A DNA stretch of 64,000 nucleotides, from NCBI RefSeq assembly GCF_900116115.1, contig NZ_FOZP01000004.1, positions 131,501 through 195,500 on the forward strand, in the 5' to 3' direction. The position numbers and the translations under genes were made by a program. The notes beneath the pieces were generated by a model that saw only the letters and a list, made by a program, of their open reading frames with translations, searched no databases and was not told where the DNA came from. How positions within the stretch are numbered: position 1 is the first letter of the stretch; each line of letters starts with the position of its first letter. Shown one piece after another: positions 56,289 through 63,569 of this stretch. Source of the stretch: Lutibacter maritimus (GTDB lineage: Bacteria > Bacteroidota > Bacteroidia > Flavobacteriales > Flavobacteriaceae).

Positions 56289-56621
56289 TTATTTTATTTT
56301 TTTAGATATTACTTTTATTACCTGTGGCGGGTTTTCACTTGGTTGCAACCCAAGTTCAACCACCTTGTTTCTTATCGTAGATTCTAACTTCATTCCCATA
56401 AAAATTGTTCTAGTATCCACAAATTCAGCTCTTTTTTCGTTTATTTCTTTATTTAACCGTGCAATTTCCATCACTTTTTTATCAGCACTATGTGAACTCG
56501 CAATTATCAACAACATTAAACCAACTACAAATAATAGAAAACGCCAGTTTTTAAAGGAATCATCACTTACTAAAAATTTTCCTTTTAATACATTGTATAT
56601 TTTATCTTTAACAGCTCCCAT
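56289..56621 (-). CDS. ftsL: FtsL-like cell division protein
   Basis: A 110-aa bitopic protein: cytoplasmic start, one membrane helix (about 27-43, WRFLLFVVGLMLLIIAS), then a heptad-like periplasmic coiled coil (about 48-90). It belongs to the FtsL/DivIC-like group and would activate the FtsWI synthase. Sequence is poorly conserved in this family; the name rests on topology and its place between rsmH and ftsI, with exact abutment to both. Confidence 0.85.
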   Translation of the reverse strand: MGAVKDKIYNVLKGKFLVSDDSFKNWRFLLFVVGLMLLIIASSHSADKKVMEIARLNKEINEKRAEFVDTRTIFMGMKLESTIRNKVVELGLQPSENPPQVIKVISKKIK

Positions 56622-57518
56622 TTATTTTAAGGTTGCAATTCTTAATTTTGCACTTCTTGCTCTATTATTTAATTTCAACTCTTCAAATGATGGAATTATC
56701 ATTTTACCAACAGTTTTTAGCGGAACACTGATGTTTCCAAAAAAATCTTTTTCTGGTTCACCTTCAAATAAACCCGTTTTCATAAAACGTTTTACCAACC
56801 TATCTTCTAATGAGTGGTAAGAAATTACGCTTAACCTACCTTTTTCATTTAGCAACTCTGGAATTTGAAGTAAAAATTCTTTCAACACTTCTATTTCTTG
56901 ATTTACTTCAATTCTAATTCCTTGAAATATTTGTGCTAAAATTTTATGTTCAACCGCTTTTGGCACAAACTCCGAAAGCACTTCTTTTAATTCAAAACTT
57001 GTTTTTATTTTCTTTTCTGCTCTAGCTGCAACAATTTTTTTTGCAATTGCTTTTGCATTTCTTAGCTCACTATATTGAAATAATATATTTGCCAATTTTT
57101 CTTCATCATACAAATTCACTACCTCATATGCTGATAATTCTCCTGTTTGATTCATTCTCATATCTAAATCCGCATCAAAACGTGTTGAAAAACCTCTTTC
57201 AGCTTCATCAAACTGATGTGATGAAACACCTAAATCAGCTAAGATTCCATCAACTTTTTTAACATTATAAAAGCGTAAATACCTTTTTATATGTCTAAAA
57301 TTTTGTGGAATTAATATAAATCTTGAATCATCAATACGGTTTTTCTGAGCATCCTCATCTTGATCAAAACCAAAAAGTTTTCCTTTTTCACCCAAACGAT
57401 TTAAAATTTCTTTTGAATGACCTCCTCCTCCAAAAGTCACATCAACATACATTCCATCAGGTTTAATTGCTAAACCATCAACACTTTCTTTTAATAATAC
57501 AGGATTATGATATTCCAT
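56622..57518 (-). CDS. rsmH: 16S rRNA (cytosine-1402-N4)-methyltransferase
   Basis: A 298-aa SAM-dependent methyltransferase modifying C1402 in the ribosomal P site. YHNPVLLKESVDGLAIKPDG, VDVTFGGGGHSKEIL for SAM binding, DGILADLGVSSHQFDEAERGFS and the C-terminal ISYHSLEDRLVKRFM are the family motifs. It overlaps mraZ by 14 bp and adjoins ftsL without a gap, the classical dcw start. Confidence 0.97.
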   Translation of the reverse strand: MEYHNPVLLKESVDGLAIKPDGMYVDVTFGGGGHSKEILNRLGEKGKLFGFDQDEDAQKNRIDDSRFILIPQNFRHIKRYLRFYNVKKVDGILADLGVSSHQFDEAERGFSTRFDADLDMRMNQTGELSAYEVVNLYDEEKLANILFQYSELRNAKAIAKKIVAARAEKKIKTSFELKEVLSEFVPKAVEHKILAQIFQGIRIEVNQEIEVLKEFLLQIPELLNEKGRLSVISYHSLEDRLVKRFMKTGLFEGEPEKDFFGNISVPLKTVGKMIIPSFEELKLNNRARSAKLRIATLK

Positions 57519-57978
57519 CTTGATCTCCAGTTACGTTACCCATTACTTCTTCAGCCAAACTTCCAAATTCATCCGTCGAATCATCTATCGCCTTTTCATA
57601 TTTGTCTTTATCCCAAATTTCAATAATGTTCACTGCTGAAGAAAAAACTACATTTTTATCAATTTCGGCAAACATTTGTAAATCTTTTGGAATTAAAAGC
57701 CTTCCTGAAGCATCCAATTCAACTATTTTTACACCTGCAGTAAATCGCCTAATAAAGTCGTTATTCTTTTTCACAAACCTATTTAACTTGTTCACTTGTG
57801 CCATTAAAACATTCCATTCAGACATTGGATATAATTCCAGACATGGTTGAAAAACAGAGCGTTTCAACACAAACCCATCTTGTAACATAGGCAGCAATTG
57901 CTTCTTTAATGCAGCAGAAAGTACTATCCTTCCTTTAGCATCAGCTTTAGCTTCATATGTTCCAATTAAATTAATCAT
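57505..57978 (-). CDS. mraZ: Division/cell-wall cluster repressor MraZ
   Basis: A 157-aa protein of the AbrB-like MraZ family with two tandem beta-domain repeats: GTYEAKADAKGRIVLSAALK near the start and GVKIVELDASGRLLIPKDLQ mid-protein, each carrying the DxxGR core. In E. coli MraZ binds TGGG-type direct repeats before its own gene and represses the dcw cluster. Here similar repeats lie immediately upstream of the -7 box (58016-58070), implying autoregulation. It is the first gene of a fourteen-gene minus-strand run. Confidence 0.96.
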   Translation of the reverse strand: MINLIGTYEAKADAKGRIVLSAALKKQLLPMLQDGFVLKRSVFQPCLELYPMSEWNVLMAQVNKLNRFVKKNNDFIRRFTAGVKIVELDASGRLLIPKDLQMFAEIDKNVVFSSAVNIIEIWDKDKYEKAIDDSTDEFGSLAEEVMGNVTGDQDGIS

Positions 57979-57997
57979 AGATATTGTGATATGAATT

Positions 57998-58005
57998 CAA
58001 AAATA
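57998..58005 (-). promoter_or_regulatory. -7 box of the dcw cluster
   Basis: TATTTTTG on the minus strand, matching TAnnTTTG, 19 bp before the mraZ ATG. The -33 region has no TTG and is occupied by the GTGG repeat array. Confidence 0.55.
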
Positions 58006-58015
58006 TAAATTTTTT

Positions 58016-58070
58016 CCCACATTTTACCACTTTATCCCACTTTGTTGATAACTTTTACCACTTCAACCCA
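58016..58070 (-). promoter_or_regulatory. Candidate MraZ operator: GTGG/TGGG repeat array
   Basis: Read on the minus strand, three decamers AATGTGGGAA, AAAGTGGTAA and AAAGTGGGAT follow each other with exactly 10-bp period (GTGG cores at 58016-58040). After a gap of two periods come two more (GTGGT at 58057-58061 and TGGGT at 58066-58070). E. coli MraZ is known to bind TGGG repeats with 5-nt spacers, which is also a 10-bp period. The array covers the -33 region, so MraZ binding would block RNA polymerase. Confidence 0.7.
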
Positions 58071-58155
58071 TTTAACACATATAAAATTGAAATTCAAACC
58101 ATTAAATAATTAATTGTTGGTATATATAAAAAAGTCGTATTTTCGAAAAAATAGT

Positions 58156-58163
58156 TACCTTTG
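58156..58163 (+). promoter_or_regulatory. -7 box of the alpha/beta hydrolase gene
   Basis: TACCTTTG matches TAnnTTTG 31 bp before the ATG at 58187; no clear -33 TTG is visible. Confidence 0.45.
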
Positions 58164-58186
58164 CAATTAGCTTAAAAACATGATTA

Positions 58187-58951
58187 ATGAGCCATAATCT
58201 TATACAAGAAGGAAAATTTAGTTACATTGAAGCCGGTGAAGGGCAACCAATAATTGTGCTTCATGGTCTTATGGGAGCCTTAAGTAATTTTGAAGGTGTA
58301 TTTAACTATTTTTCACAAAATGGTTACAAAGTTTTAATTCCAGAACTACCAATATATTCACTGCCTATTTTAAAAACAAATGTGAAAAATCTTTCAAAAT
58401 TTTTGAAAGATTTTATGAAACATAAAAATATTGATAAAGCTATTTTGGTAGGCAACTCGTTGGGTGGACATATTGCTTTATATTTTGCAAAATTAAACTT
58501 AAACAATGTTAGCGCATTAGTACTTGCTGGAAGCTCTGGACTGTATGAAAAATCTTTAGGAGATACCTACCCTAAAAGGGGTGATTACGATTATATAAAA
58601 CGTAAAACTGAAGAAGTATTTTTTGATCCGAAAGTTGCTACAAAAGAAGCTGTTGATGAAATTTACGCTTCTGTTAATGACAGAACAAAGGTAATTAGAA
58701 CATTAGCCATTGCTAAAAGTGCTATTCGCCATAACATGGCGAAGGATTTACCAAAATTAAACACACCTACTTGCGTAATTTGGGGAAGAAATGATAATGT
58801 TACACCTCCAGAAGTTGCTGTTGATTTTCAAAAATTATTACCTGATGCAGATTTATTTTGGGTTGATGAATGTGGTCACGCACCAATGATGGAACATCCA
58901 GATAAATTCAACGAAATTCTACATAACTGGCTTAAAGTCCGTAAATTATAA
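58187..58951 (+). CDS. Alpha/beta hydrolase
   Basis: A 254-aa cytoplasmic alpha/beta-fold hydrolase. The oxyanion region IIVLHGLMGALSNFEG, nucleophile elbow VGNSLGGH (G-N-S-L-G), acid Asp in WGRNDNVTPPEVA and His in DECGHAPMMEHPDKF give a complete catalytic triad. The substrate cannot be told; relatives include C-C bond hydrolases and esterases. It is divergent from mraZ and 4 bp upstream of engB, a linkage common in flavobacteria. Confidence 0.88.
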   Translation: MSHNLIQEGKFSYIEAGEGQPIIVLHGLMGALSNFEGVFNYFSQNGYKVLIPELPIYSLPILKTNVKNLSKFLKDFMKHKNIDKAILVGNSLGGHIALYFAKLNLNNVSALVLAGSSGLYEKSLGDTYPKRGDYDYIKRKTEEVFFDPKVATKEAVDEIYASVNDRTKVIRTLAIAKSAIRHNMAKDLPKLNTPTCVIWGRNDNVTPPEVAVDFQKLLPDADLFWVDECGHAPMMEHPDKFNEILHNWLKVRKL

Positions 58952-58955
58952 AATA

Positions 58956-59567
58956 ATGATTATTAAAACTGCTGATTTTGTAATTAGCAACACCAATGTA
59001 TCACGATGCCCAAAAGAGCAACTTCCAGAATATGCTTTTATTGGTCGTTCTAATGTTGGAAAATCATCACTTATAAACATGTTAACAGGTCATAGTAAAT
59101 TGGCCAAAACTTCTGGAAAACCAGGAAAAACACAGTTAATTAATCACTTTAAAATTAATAATAATTGGTTTTTAGTTGATTTACCTGGATATGGCTACGC
59201 CAAAGTATCTAAATCTTTACGTCAAGGTTTTCAAGAATTTATAAAAGATTACTTTTTACAACGCGAACAGTTAATTTGCACATTTGTTTTAGTAGATTCT
59301 AGATTAGAACCTCAAAAAATTGATTTAGAATTTATGGAGTTTTTAGGTGAAAATGGCATTCCGTTTTGTATTGTTTTTACAAAATCCGACAAACTAAAGC
59401 TCTCTCAATTAAATAGGAATGTGCAGATTTATAGTAAAACTATGACAAGTACAATTTGGGAAAGTATGCCTCCACATTTTACCACTTCAGCAACAGACTC
59501 TTCTGGAAAAGATGAATTGCTGACTTTTATTGATGATTTAAATCAAAAAGTGTTAGAAAATTCTTAA
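58956..59567 (+). CDS. engB: Ribosome biogenesis GTPase EngB/YsxC
   Basis: A 203-aa TrmE-Era-like GTPase needed for 50S assembly. G1 GRSNVGKSSLINML, G2/G3 segment TSGKPGKTQLINHF and VDLPGYGYAKVSK, and G4 FTKSDKLKL are intact. Length is typical. It sits between the hydrolase (4 bp) and the pseudouridine synthase (2 bp), so the three form one unit. Confidence 0.97.
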   Translation: MIIKTADFVISNTNVSRCPKEQLPEYAFIGRSNVGKSSLINMLTGHSKLAKTSGKPGKTQLINHFKINNNWFLVDLPGYGYAKVSKSLRQGFQEFIKDYFLQREQLICTFVLVDSRLEPQKIDLEFMEFLGENGIPFCIVFTKSDKLKLSQLNRNVQIYSKTMTSTIWESMPPHFTTSATDSSGKDELLTFIDDLNQKVLENS

Positions 59568-59569
59568 TA

Positions 59570-60256
59570 ATGGCTTCAACCAAAAGCACTTTAAATATTT
59601 TATTTGAAGACAATCATTTAATAATTGTTAATAAACAATCTGGTGATATTGTTCAAGGCGATAAAACTGGCGATACACCTTTAAGTGAAGTAATTAAAGA
59701 ATATATTAAAGATACTTATAACAAACCTGGTAATGTTTTTTTAGGTGTTGTACATAGGTTAGATAGACCAACTACTGGAGTTGTGGTTTTTGCAAAAACA
59801 TCCAAAGCTTTAGAGCGTTTTAATAAAATGTTGCGCAATAAAGAAGTAAATAAAACCTATTGGGCTATTGTTAAAAACTTACCAAATAAATTGGAAGATA
59901 CATTAATTGGTTTTCTGAAAAAAAATCCAAAAAATAATAAATCAACCTCTTATTCTTCTGAAATTGAAGGGAGTAAAAAAGCAACCCTACATTATAAAGT
60001 TATCAAATCTTTAGATAATTATCACTTGCTAGAAGTTGATTTAGAAACTGGTCGTCATCATCAAATTAGATGTCAACTTTCATCTATTGGTTGCCCAATT
60101 AAAGGCGATTTAAAGTACGGTTTTGATAGAAGCAATAAAGATGCAAGTATTCATTTACATGCACGTAAAATTGAATTCATTCATCCAGTTACTAAAGAAA
60201 ATATTTCATTAATAGCTCCAACACCAAAGGACCCTATTTGGAATGCTTGTAGTTAG
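59570..60256 (+). CDS. RluA-family pseudouridine synthase
   Basis: A 228-aa RNA pseudouridine synthase without the N-terminal S4 domain. The catalytic motif GVVHRLDRPTTGVVVFAKT contains Asp65; KTYWAIVKN and ETGRHHQIRCQLSSIGCPIKGD are further family motifs. Its target (rRNA or tRNA position) cannot be read from sequence. It starts 2 bp after engB. Confidence 0.93.
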   Translation: MASTKSTLNILFEDNHLIIVNKQSGDIVQGDKTGDTPLSEVIKEYIKDTYNKPGNVFLGVVHRLDRPTTGVVVFAKTSKALERFNKMLRNKEVNKTYWAIVKNLPNKLEDTLIGFLKKNPKNNKSTSYSSEIEGSKKATLHYKVIKSLDNYHLLEVDLETGRHHQIRCQLSSIGCPIKGDLKYGFDRSNKDASIHLHARKIEFIHPVTKENISLIAPTPKDPIWNACS

Positions 60257-60312
60257 TAAATACTAAACATAAATAATGTTCGTTATTTAGAAATACTAAT
60301 TAATTTTATCAA

Positions 60313-60750
60313 ATGTCAAAAAAACTTATTCTTAGCGCGTTTTTGCTATGCGTTATTTCTTTAACAAATGCACAAAATTGGCTTACAGATATTGCCTCAG
60401 CAAAAGAGTTAGCCTCAAAAGAAAACAAACATATTATTCTAGTTTTTCAAGGTTCAGACTGGTGTGCGCCTTGTATAAAACTAGATAGAGAAATTTGGAG
60501 TACACCAGAATTTATAAAATATTCAAAAGAACATTTTATTATGGTAAAAGCAGATTTTCCAAGAAAAAGTAAAAATAAATTATCCGAAAATCAGCAAAAG
60601 CAAAACAATCAACTTATGGAAAATTACAATACCCAAGGTTATTTCCCGTTTGTTGCAGTACTGGATAAAAATGGAAAAATGTTAGGCAGCACAGGCTATA
60701 AAAAAACAAGTCCAACTGAATATATTAAAATACTTACATCATTTAAATAA
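60313..60750 (+). CDS. Exported thioredoxin-fold protein
   Basis: A 145-aa protein with signal peptide (MSKKLILSAFLLCVISLTNA, cleaved before Q21) and a thioredoxin fold. The active site is WCAPC (Cys51, Cys54), and the cis-proline loop is in GYFPFVAVLD. It belongs to the DUF255/thioredoxin_7-like exported reductases that act on periplasmic disulfides. It is the first gene of a tight unit with apbE, the DUF4266-like lipoprotein and the DUF3570 protein; its stop shares a base with the apbE start (TAATG). It may keep the cysteines of the small lipoprotein reduced, which is inference. Confidence 0.9.
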   Translation: MSKKLILSAFLLCVISLTNAQNWLTDIASAKELASKENKHIILVFQGSDWCAPCIKLDREIWSTPEFIKYSKEHFIMVKADFPRKSKNKLSENQQKQNNQLMENYNTQGYFPFVAVLDKNGKMLGSTGYKKTSPTEYIKILTSFK

Positions 60751-61733
60751 TGAAAAAACACCTTTTTTTAATTGTAATTCTACTGTATTCAACACAATTA
60801 TTTAGTCAACAAATACATAGAAAAACATTAAAATTAATGGGAAGCCGATTTGATATTTCGGTGGTAGCAAATGATACATTAAAAGCTTCTTATTACATTA
60901 ACTTAGCTGTTGAAGAAATTAGCCGAATTGAAAAATTAATTTCATCATGGGACCCAAATTCACAAACATCAGAAATAATTAGAAATGCTGGAATACAACC
61001 TGTAAAAGTTGATAAAGAATTGTTTGATTTAATAGAACGCTCTATAGCAATTTCAAAATTAACTGATGGTGCTTTTGACATTAGCTATGCTTCTATGGAT
61101 AAAATTTGGAAGTTTGATGGCAGTATGAAAACAATGCCTTCTGAAAAAGAAATTAAGGAATCTGTAGCTAAAGTAGGCTATAACAATATTATTCTGGATA
61201 AAGAAAACCAAACTGTTTTTCTAAAATTAAAAGGAATGAAAATTGGGTTTGGAGCCATTGGAAAAGGATATGCTGCCGACAAAGCTAAAACGTTGTTAAT
61301 TTCTGAAGGAGTTGTTGCCGGAATTATAAATGCCTCTGGCGATATGAATACTTGGGGAAAACAACCCAATGGAGATGATTGGAAAGTTGCCATTACAAAT
61401 CCACTAAATAAAAATAATGCTTTTGCATTGTTACCAATTTCTAATAGCGCAGTGGTAACTTCTGGTGATTATGAAAAATATGTGAATTTTAATGGGAAAC
61501 GCTATTCTCATATTATTGATCCAAGAACCGGATATCCGGCAAGTGATATTATTAGCGTTTCGGTTTTTGCACCAAAAGCAGAATTAGCCGATGCATTAGC
61601 AACATCCATTTTTGTAATGGGGACTGAAATTGGATTAAATAGAATTAATCAATTAAAAAATATTGAATGCATAATCATCGATTCAAAAGGTGGAATTCAC
61701 ACGTCTAACAATATAAATATTAACAAAATATGA
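60750..61733 (+). CDS. apbE: FAD:protein FMN transferase (ApbE family)
   Basis: A 327-aa periplasmic enzyme with signal peptide ending near LFSQ. ApbE enzymes attach FMN from FAD covalently to Ser/Thr of target proteins, using magnesium. Visible motifs are IGFGAIGKGYAADKA (165-178), NASGDMNTWG (194-203), the HIIDPRTGYP segment (254-263) and the metal-binding DALATS (281-286). Length is normal. No NqrC/RnfG/FMN-bind target gene lies nearby, so the acceptor may be another member of this unit. ATGA overlap with the following small gene. Confidence 0.94.
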   Translation: MKKHLFLIVILLYSTQLFSQQIHRKTLKLMGSRFDISVVANDTLKASYYINLAVEEISRIEKLISSWDPNSQTSEIIRNAGIQPVKVDKELFDLIERSIAISKLTDGAFDISYASMDKIWKFDGSMKTMPSEKEIKESVAKVGYNNIILDKENQTVFLKLKGMKIGFGAIGKGYAADKAKTLLISEGVVAGIINASGDMNTWGKQPNGDDWKVAITNPLNKNNAFALLPISNSAVVTSGDYEKYVNFNGKRYSHIIDPRTGYPASDIISVSVFAPKAELADALATSIFVMGTEIGLNRINQLKNIECIIIDSKGGIHTSNNININKI

Positions 61734-61942
61734 TTAAAAAAACTCTTTTAGCGCTCGTAATTTTATTTTCATTTAGCTCGTGCGTTGTTGTCAAAGAATA
61801 TGAAAAAGTATATTTAAATGATCCTGATATGCTCTTGGCAGATAAAAAAATAAACAAATTTGAAACGAGTTTTCAGGTTTATAGAGAAGCTGCTTCTGGA
61901 GCAAATGGCGGAAAATCAGGTGGAGGTTGTGGATGTAATTAA
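61730..61942 (+). CDS. Small DUF4266-like lipoprotein with GGGCGCN tail
   Basis: A 70-aa lipoprotein: signal with lipobox FSSC (Cys18), a short mature part (VVVKEYEKVYLNDPDMLLAD, then KINKFETSFQVYREAASG) and a glycine-rich end GKSGGGCGCN holding two cysteines. This layout fits the DUF4266 family, which is regularly found with ApbE and DUF3570 genes. Function is unknown. The CGC tail could bind metal, be modified, or exchange disulfides with the thioredoxin upstream. It overlaps apbE by 4 bp and ends 7 bp before the DUF3570 gene. Confidence 0.85.
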   Translation: MIKKTLLALVILFSFSSCVVVKEYEKVYLNDPDMLLADKKINKFETSFQVYREAASGANGGKSGGGCGCN

Positions 61943-61949
61943 TGTAATC

Positions 61950-63410
61950 ATGAAAAAATATATAGGTCTATTTATTTTATTTATTTCATTTTTTGCCTTT
62001 TCACAAAATGAAAATAATACGTATAAAAAAAGAGTTTTAGAAAATACTGAGGTTGATTTAATTTCTAGTTTTTATGGACAAGATGGAGATAACGCTGCTG
62101 TAACTGGAGGAATTGGAACTGAAAAATTAACCGATGTTGCAACTACAATTACGGTATCAATACCTTTAAATGATAATGATATTTTTACGATTGACGCAAC
62201 TATATCCGCCTATAGTTCGGCATCTTCTAGCAATCTAAATCCATTTGATGCTTCGGGAGCTTCACGTGGTGGAGATGATGATGATGATGAACACGATGAC
62301 AGAAGCGCTAAACCTACAGCTATTGGTCCAGCAACAGGAAGTCCTTGGGTTGAATCTTCAGGAGCTTCCAAAAGCGATGTTTGGGTAAATGGTGATATTG
62401 GTTATAGCCATGCTTCAGAAAATAGAAATTCAATAATTGGAGCAAACCTATCTTTTGCTAAAGAATTTGATTATACTTCTATTGGTGTTGGCGGAAATTT
62501 TACCAAACTTTTTAACGAAAAAAATACAGAAATTGGTTTAAAAGCCAATATTTATATGGATAGCTGGCAACCTGTTTATCCAACTGAAATTAAATCGTAT
62601 AAAGAAGTTAATAAAAATTTAAATGATGGTTTTTTTGAAGGAGTTGATATTTTGGACCAAAATGGTGCAATCATAAATAAAACAGGCAGTACCGTTTGGA
62701 GTCCGTTTAACACAACATTAGTTGAAAATAAATCTAGAAATACTTATTCTGCTTCCATCAGTTTCTCGCAAATATTGAGTAAAAAAGCGCAAATCTCTAT
62801 ATTTTTAGATGTTGTGCAACAAAATGGTTGGTTAGCAAACCCAATGCAACGCGTTTATTTTGGAGACAGAGCTAACTATTATATTGGAAATGCTTCAAGT
62901 ATTGCGAATTATACATCGCCAAAAAATACCGACGTGTTTCAATTGGCGGATGATATTGAGCGTTTGCCTGATACAAGATTTAAACTTCCTATTGGAGCGC
63001 GTTTTAATTACTATTTAAATGAAGTTGTTTCGCTAAGAACGTATTATAGATATTATTACGATGATTGGGGAATTACATCACATACAGCAAATATAGAGCT
63101 ACCAATTAAAATTAGTGATACGTATACATTATACCCAACATATAGATATTATACACAAACAGCTGCCGATTATTTTGCTCCGTATGAAGAATTACTTTCA
63201 ACCAGTGAATTTTATACTTCCGATTATGATTTATCAGAATTCAACGCCAATCAATTTGGTTTTGGAGTTTCTTATACCGATATATTTACAACCAGAAGAA
63301 TCTGGAAACTTGGTTTAAAAAGTATTGATTTAAAATATAGCAATTACAAAAGAAATACTGGCTTAACTGCCGGGATTATATCTGCTGGATTTAAGTTTGT
63401 AATGGATTAA
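61950..63410 (+). CDS. DUF3570-family outer-membrane beta-barrel protein
   Basis: A 486-aa protein; the start at 61950 gives a signal peptide MKKYIGLFILFISFFAFSQ. The mature protein begins with VDLISSFYGQDGDNAAVTGG (ending at residue 54) and GTEKLTD, family hallmarks, followed by an acidic loop of Asp/Glu with His115 (109-117) and then many amphipathic strands to a C-terminal ISAGFKFVMD, as in outer-membrane barrels. The family's role is unknown. The gene is last in the thioredoxin-ApbE-lipoprotein unit. The Asp-rich loop may bind metal cations. The VTGG segment loosely recalls flavinylation motifs but does not match them exactly. Confidence 0.88.
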   Translation: MKKYIGLFILFISFFAFSQNENNTYKKRVLENTEVDLISSFYGQDGDNAAVTGGIGTEKLTDVATTITVSIPLNDNDIFTIDATISAYSSASSSNLNPFDASGASRGGDDDDDEHDDRSAKPTAIGPATGSPWVESSGASKSDVWVNGDIGYSHASENRNSIIGANLSFAKEFDYTSIGVGGNFTKLFNEKNTEIGLKANIYMDSWQPVYPTEIKSYKEVNKNLNDGFFEGVDILDQNGAIINKTGSTVWSPFNTTLVENKSRNTYSASISFSQILSKKAQISIFLDVVQQNGWLANPMQRVYFGDRANYYIGNASSIANYTSPKNTDVFQLADDIERLPDTRFKLPIGARFNYYLNEVVSLRTYYRYYYDDWGITSHTANIELPIKISDTYTLYPTYRYYTQTAADYFAPYEELLSTSEFYTSDYDLSEFNANQFGFGVSYTDIFTTRRIWKLGLKSIDLKYSNYKRNTGLTAGIISAGFKFVMD

Positions 63411-63430
63411 AATCTCTTTTGAAGAAATAA

Positions 63431-63565
63431 AAAAGAGGCTGTTTTAAATGCTAACTGTGCGTCAACCTGAACTTGTTTCAGGTTCTCTAAATATTTGTAT
63501 TTACAGAATGAGATTCTGAAATAAATTCAGAATGACAAATAAAATATTTTAAAACAGCCTCTTTG
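63431..63565. repeat. Composite nested inverted repeat, also a bidirectional terminator
   Basis: Outer arms AAAGAGGCTGTTTTAAA (63432-63448) and its perfect complement (63548-63564) enclose two inner hairpins: AACCTGAA/TTCAGGTT (63464-63484) and ATTCTGAA/TTCAGAAT (63513-63533). A third CAGAAT (63504-63509) can compete with the second. It lies between convergent genes (DUF3570 and argH). The inner sequences resemble dispersed intergenic repeats known from flavobacterial genomes. Confidence 0.75.
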
Positions 63566-63569
63566 TATT

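Noticed and set aside
56266-56820. A 184-codon plus-strand frame across ftsL and rsmH
   Set aside because: It is antisense to two well-supported genes and does not resemble any protein family.
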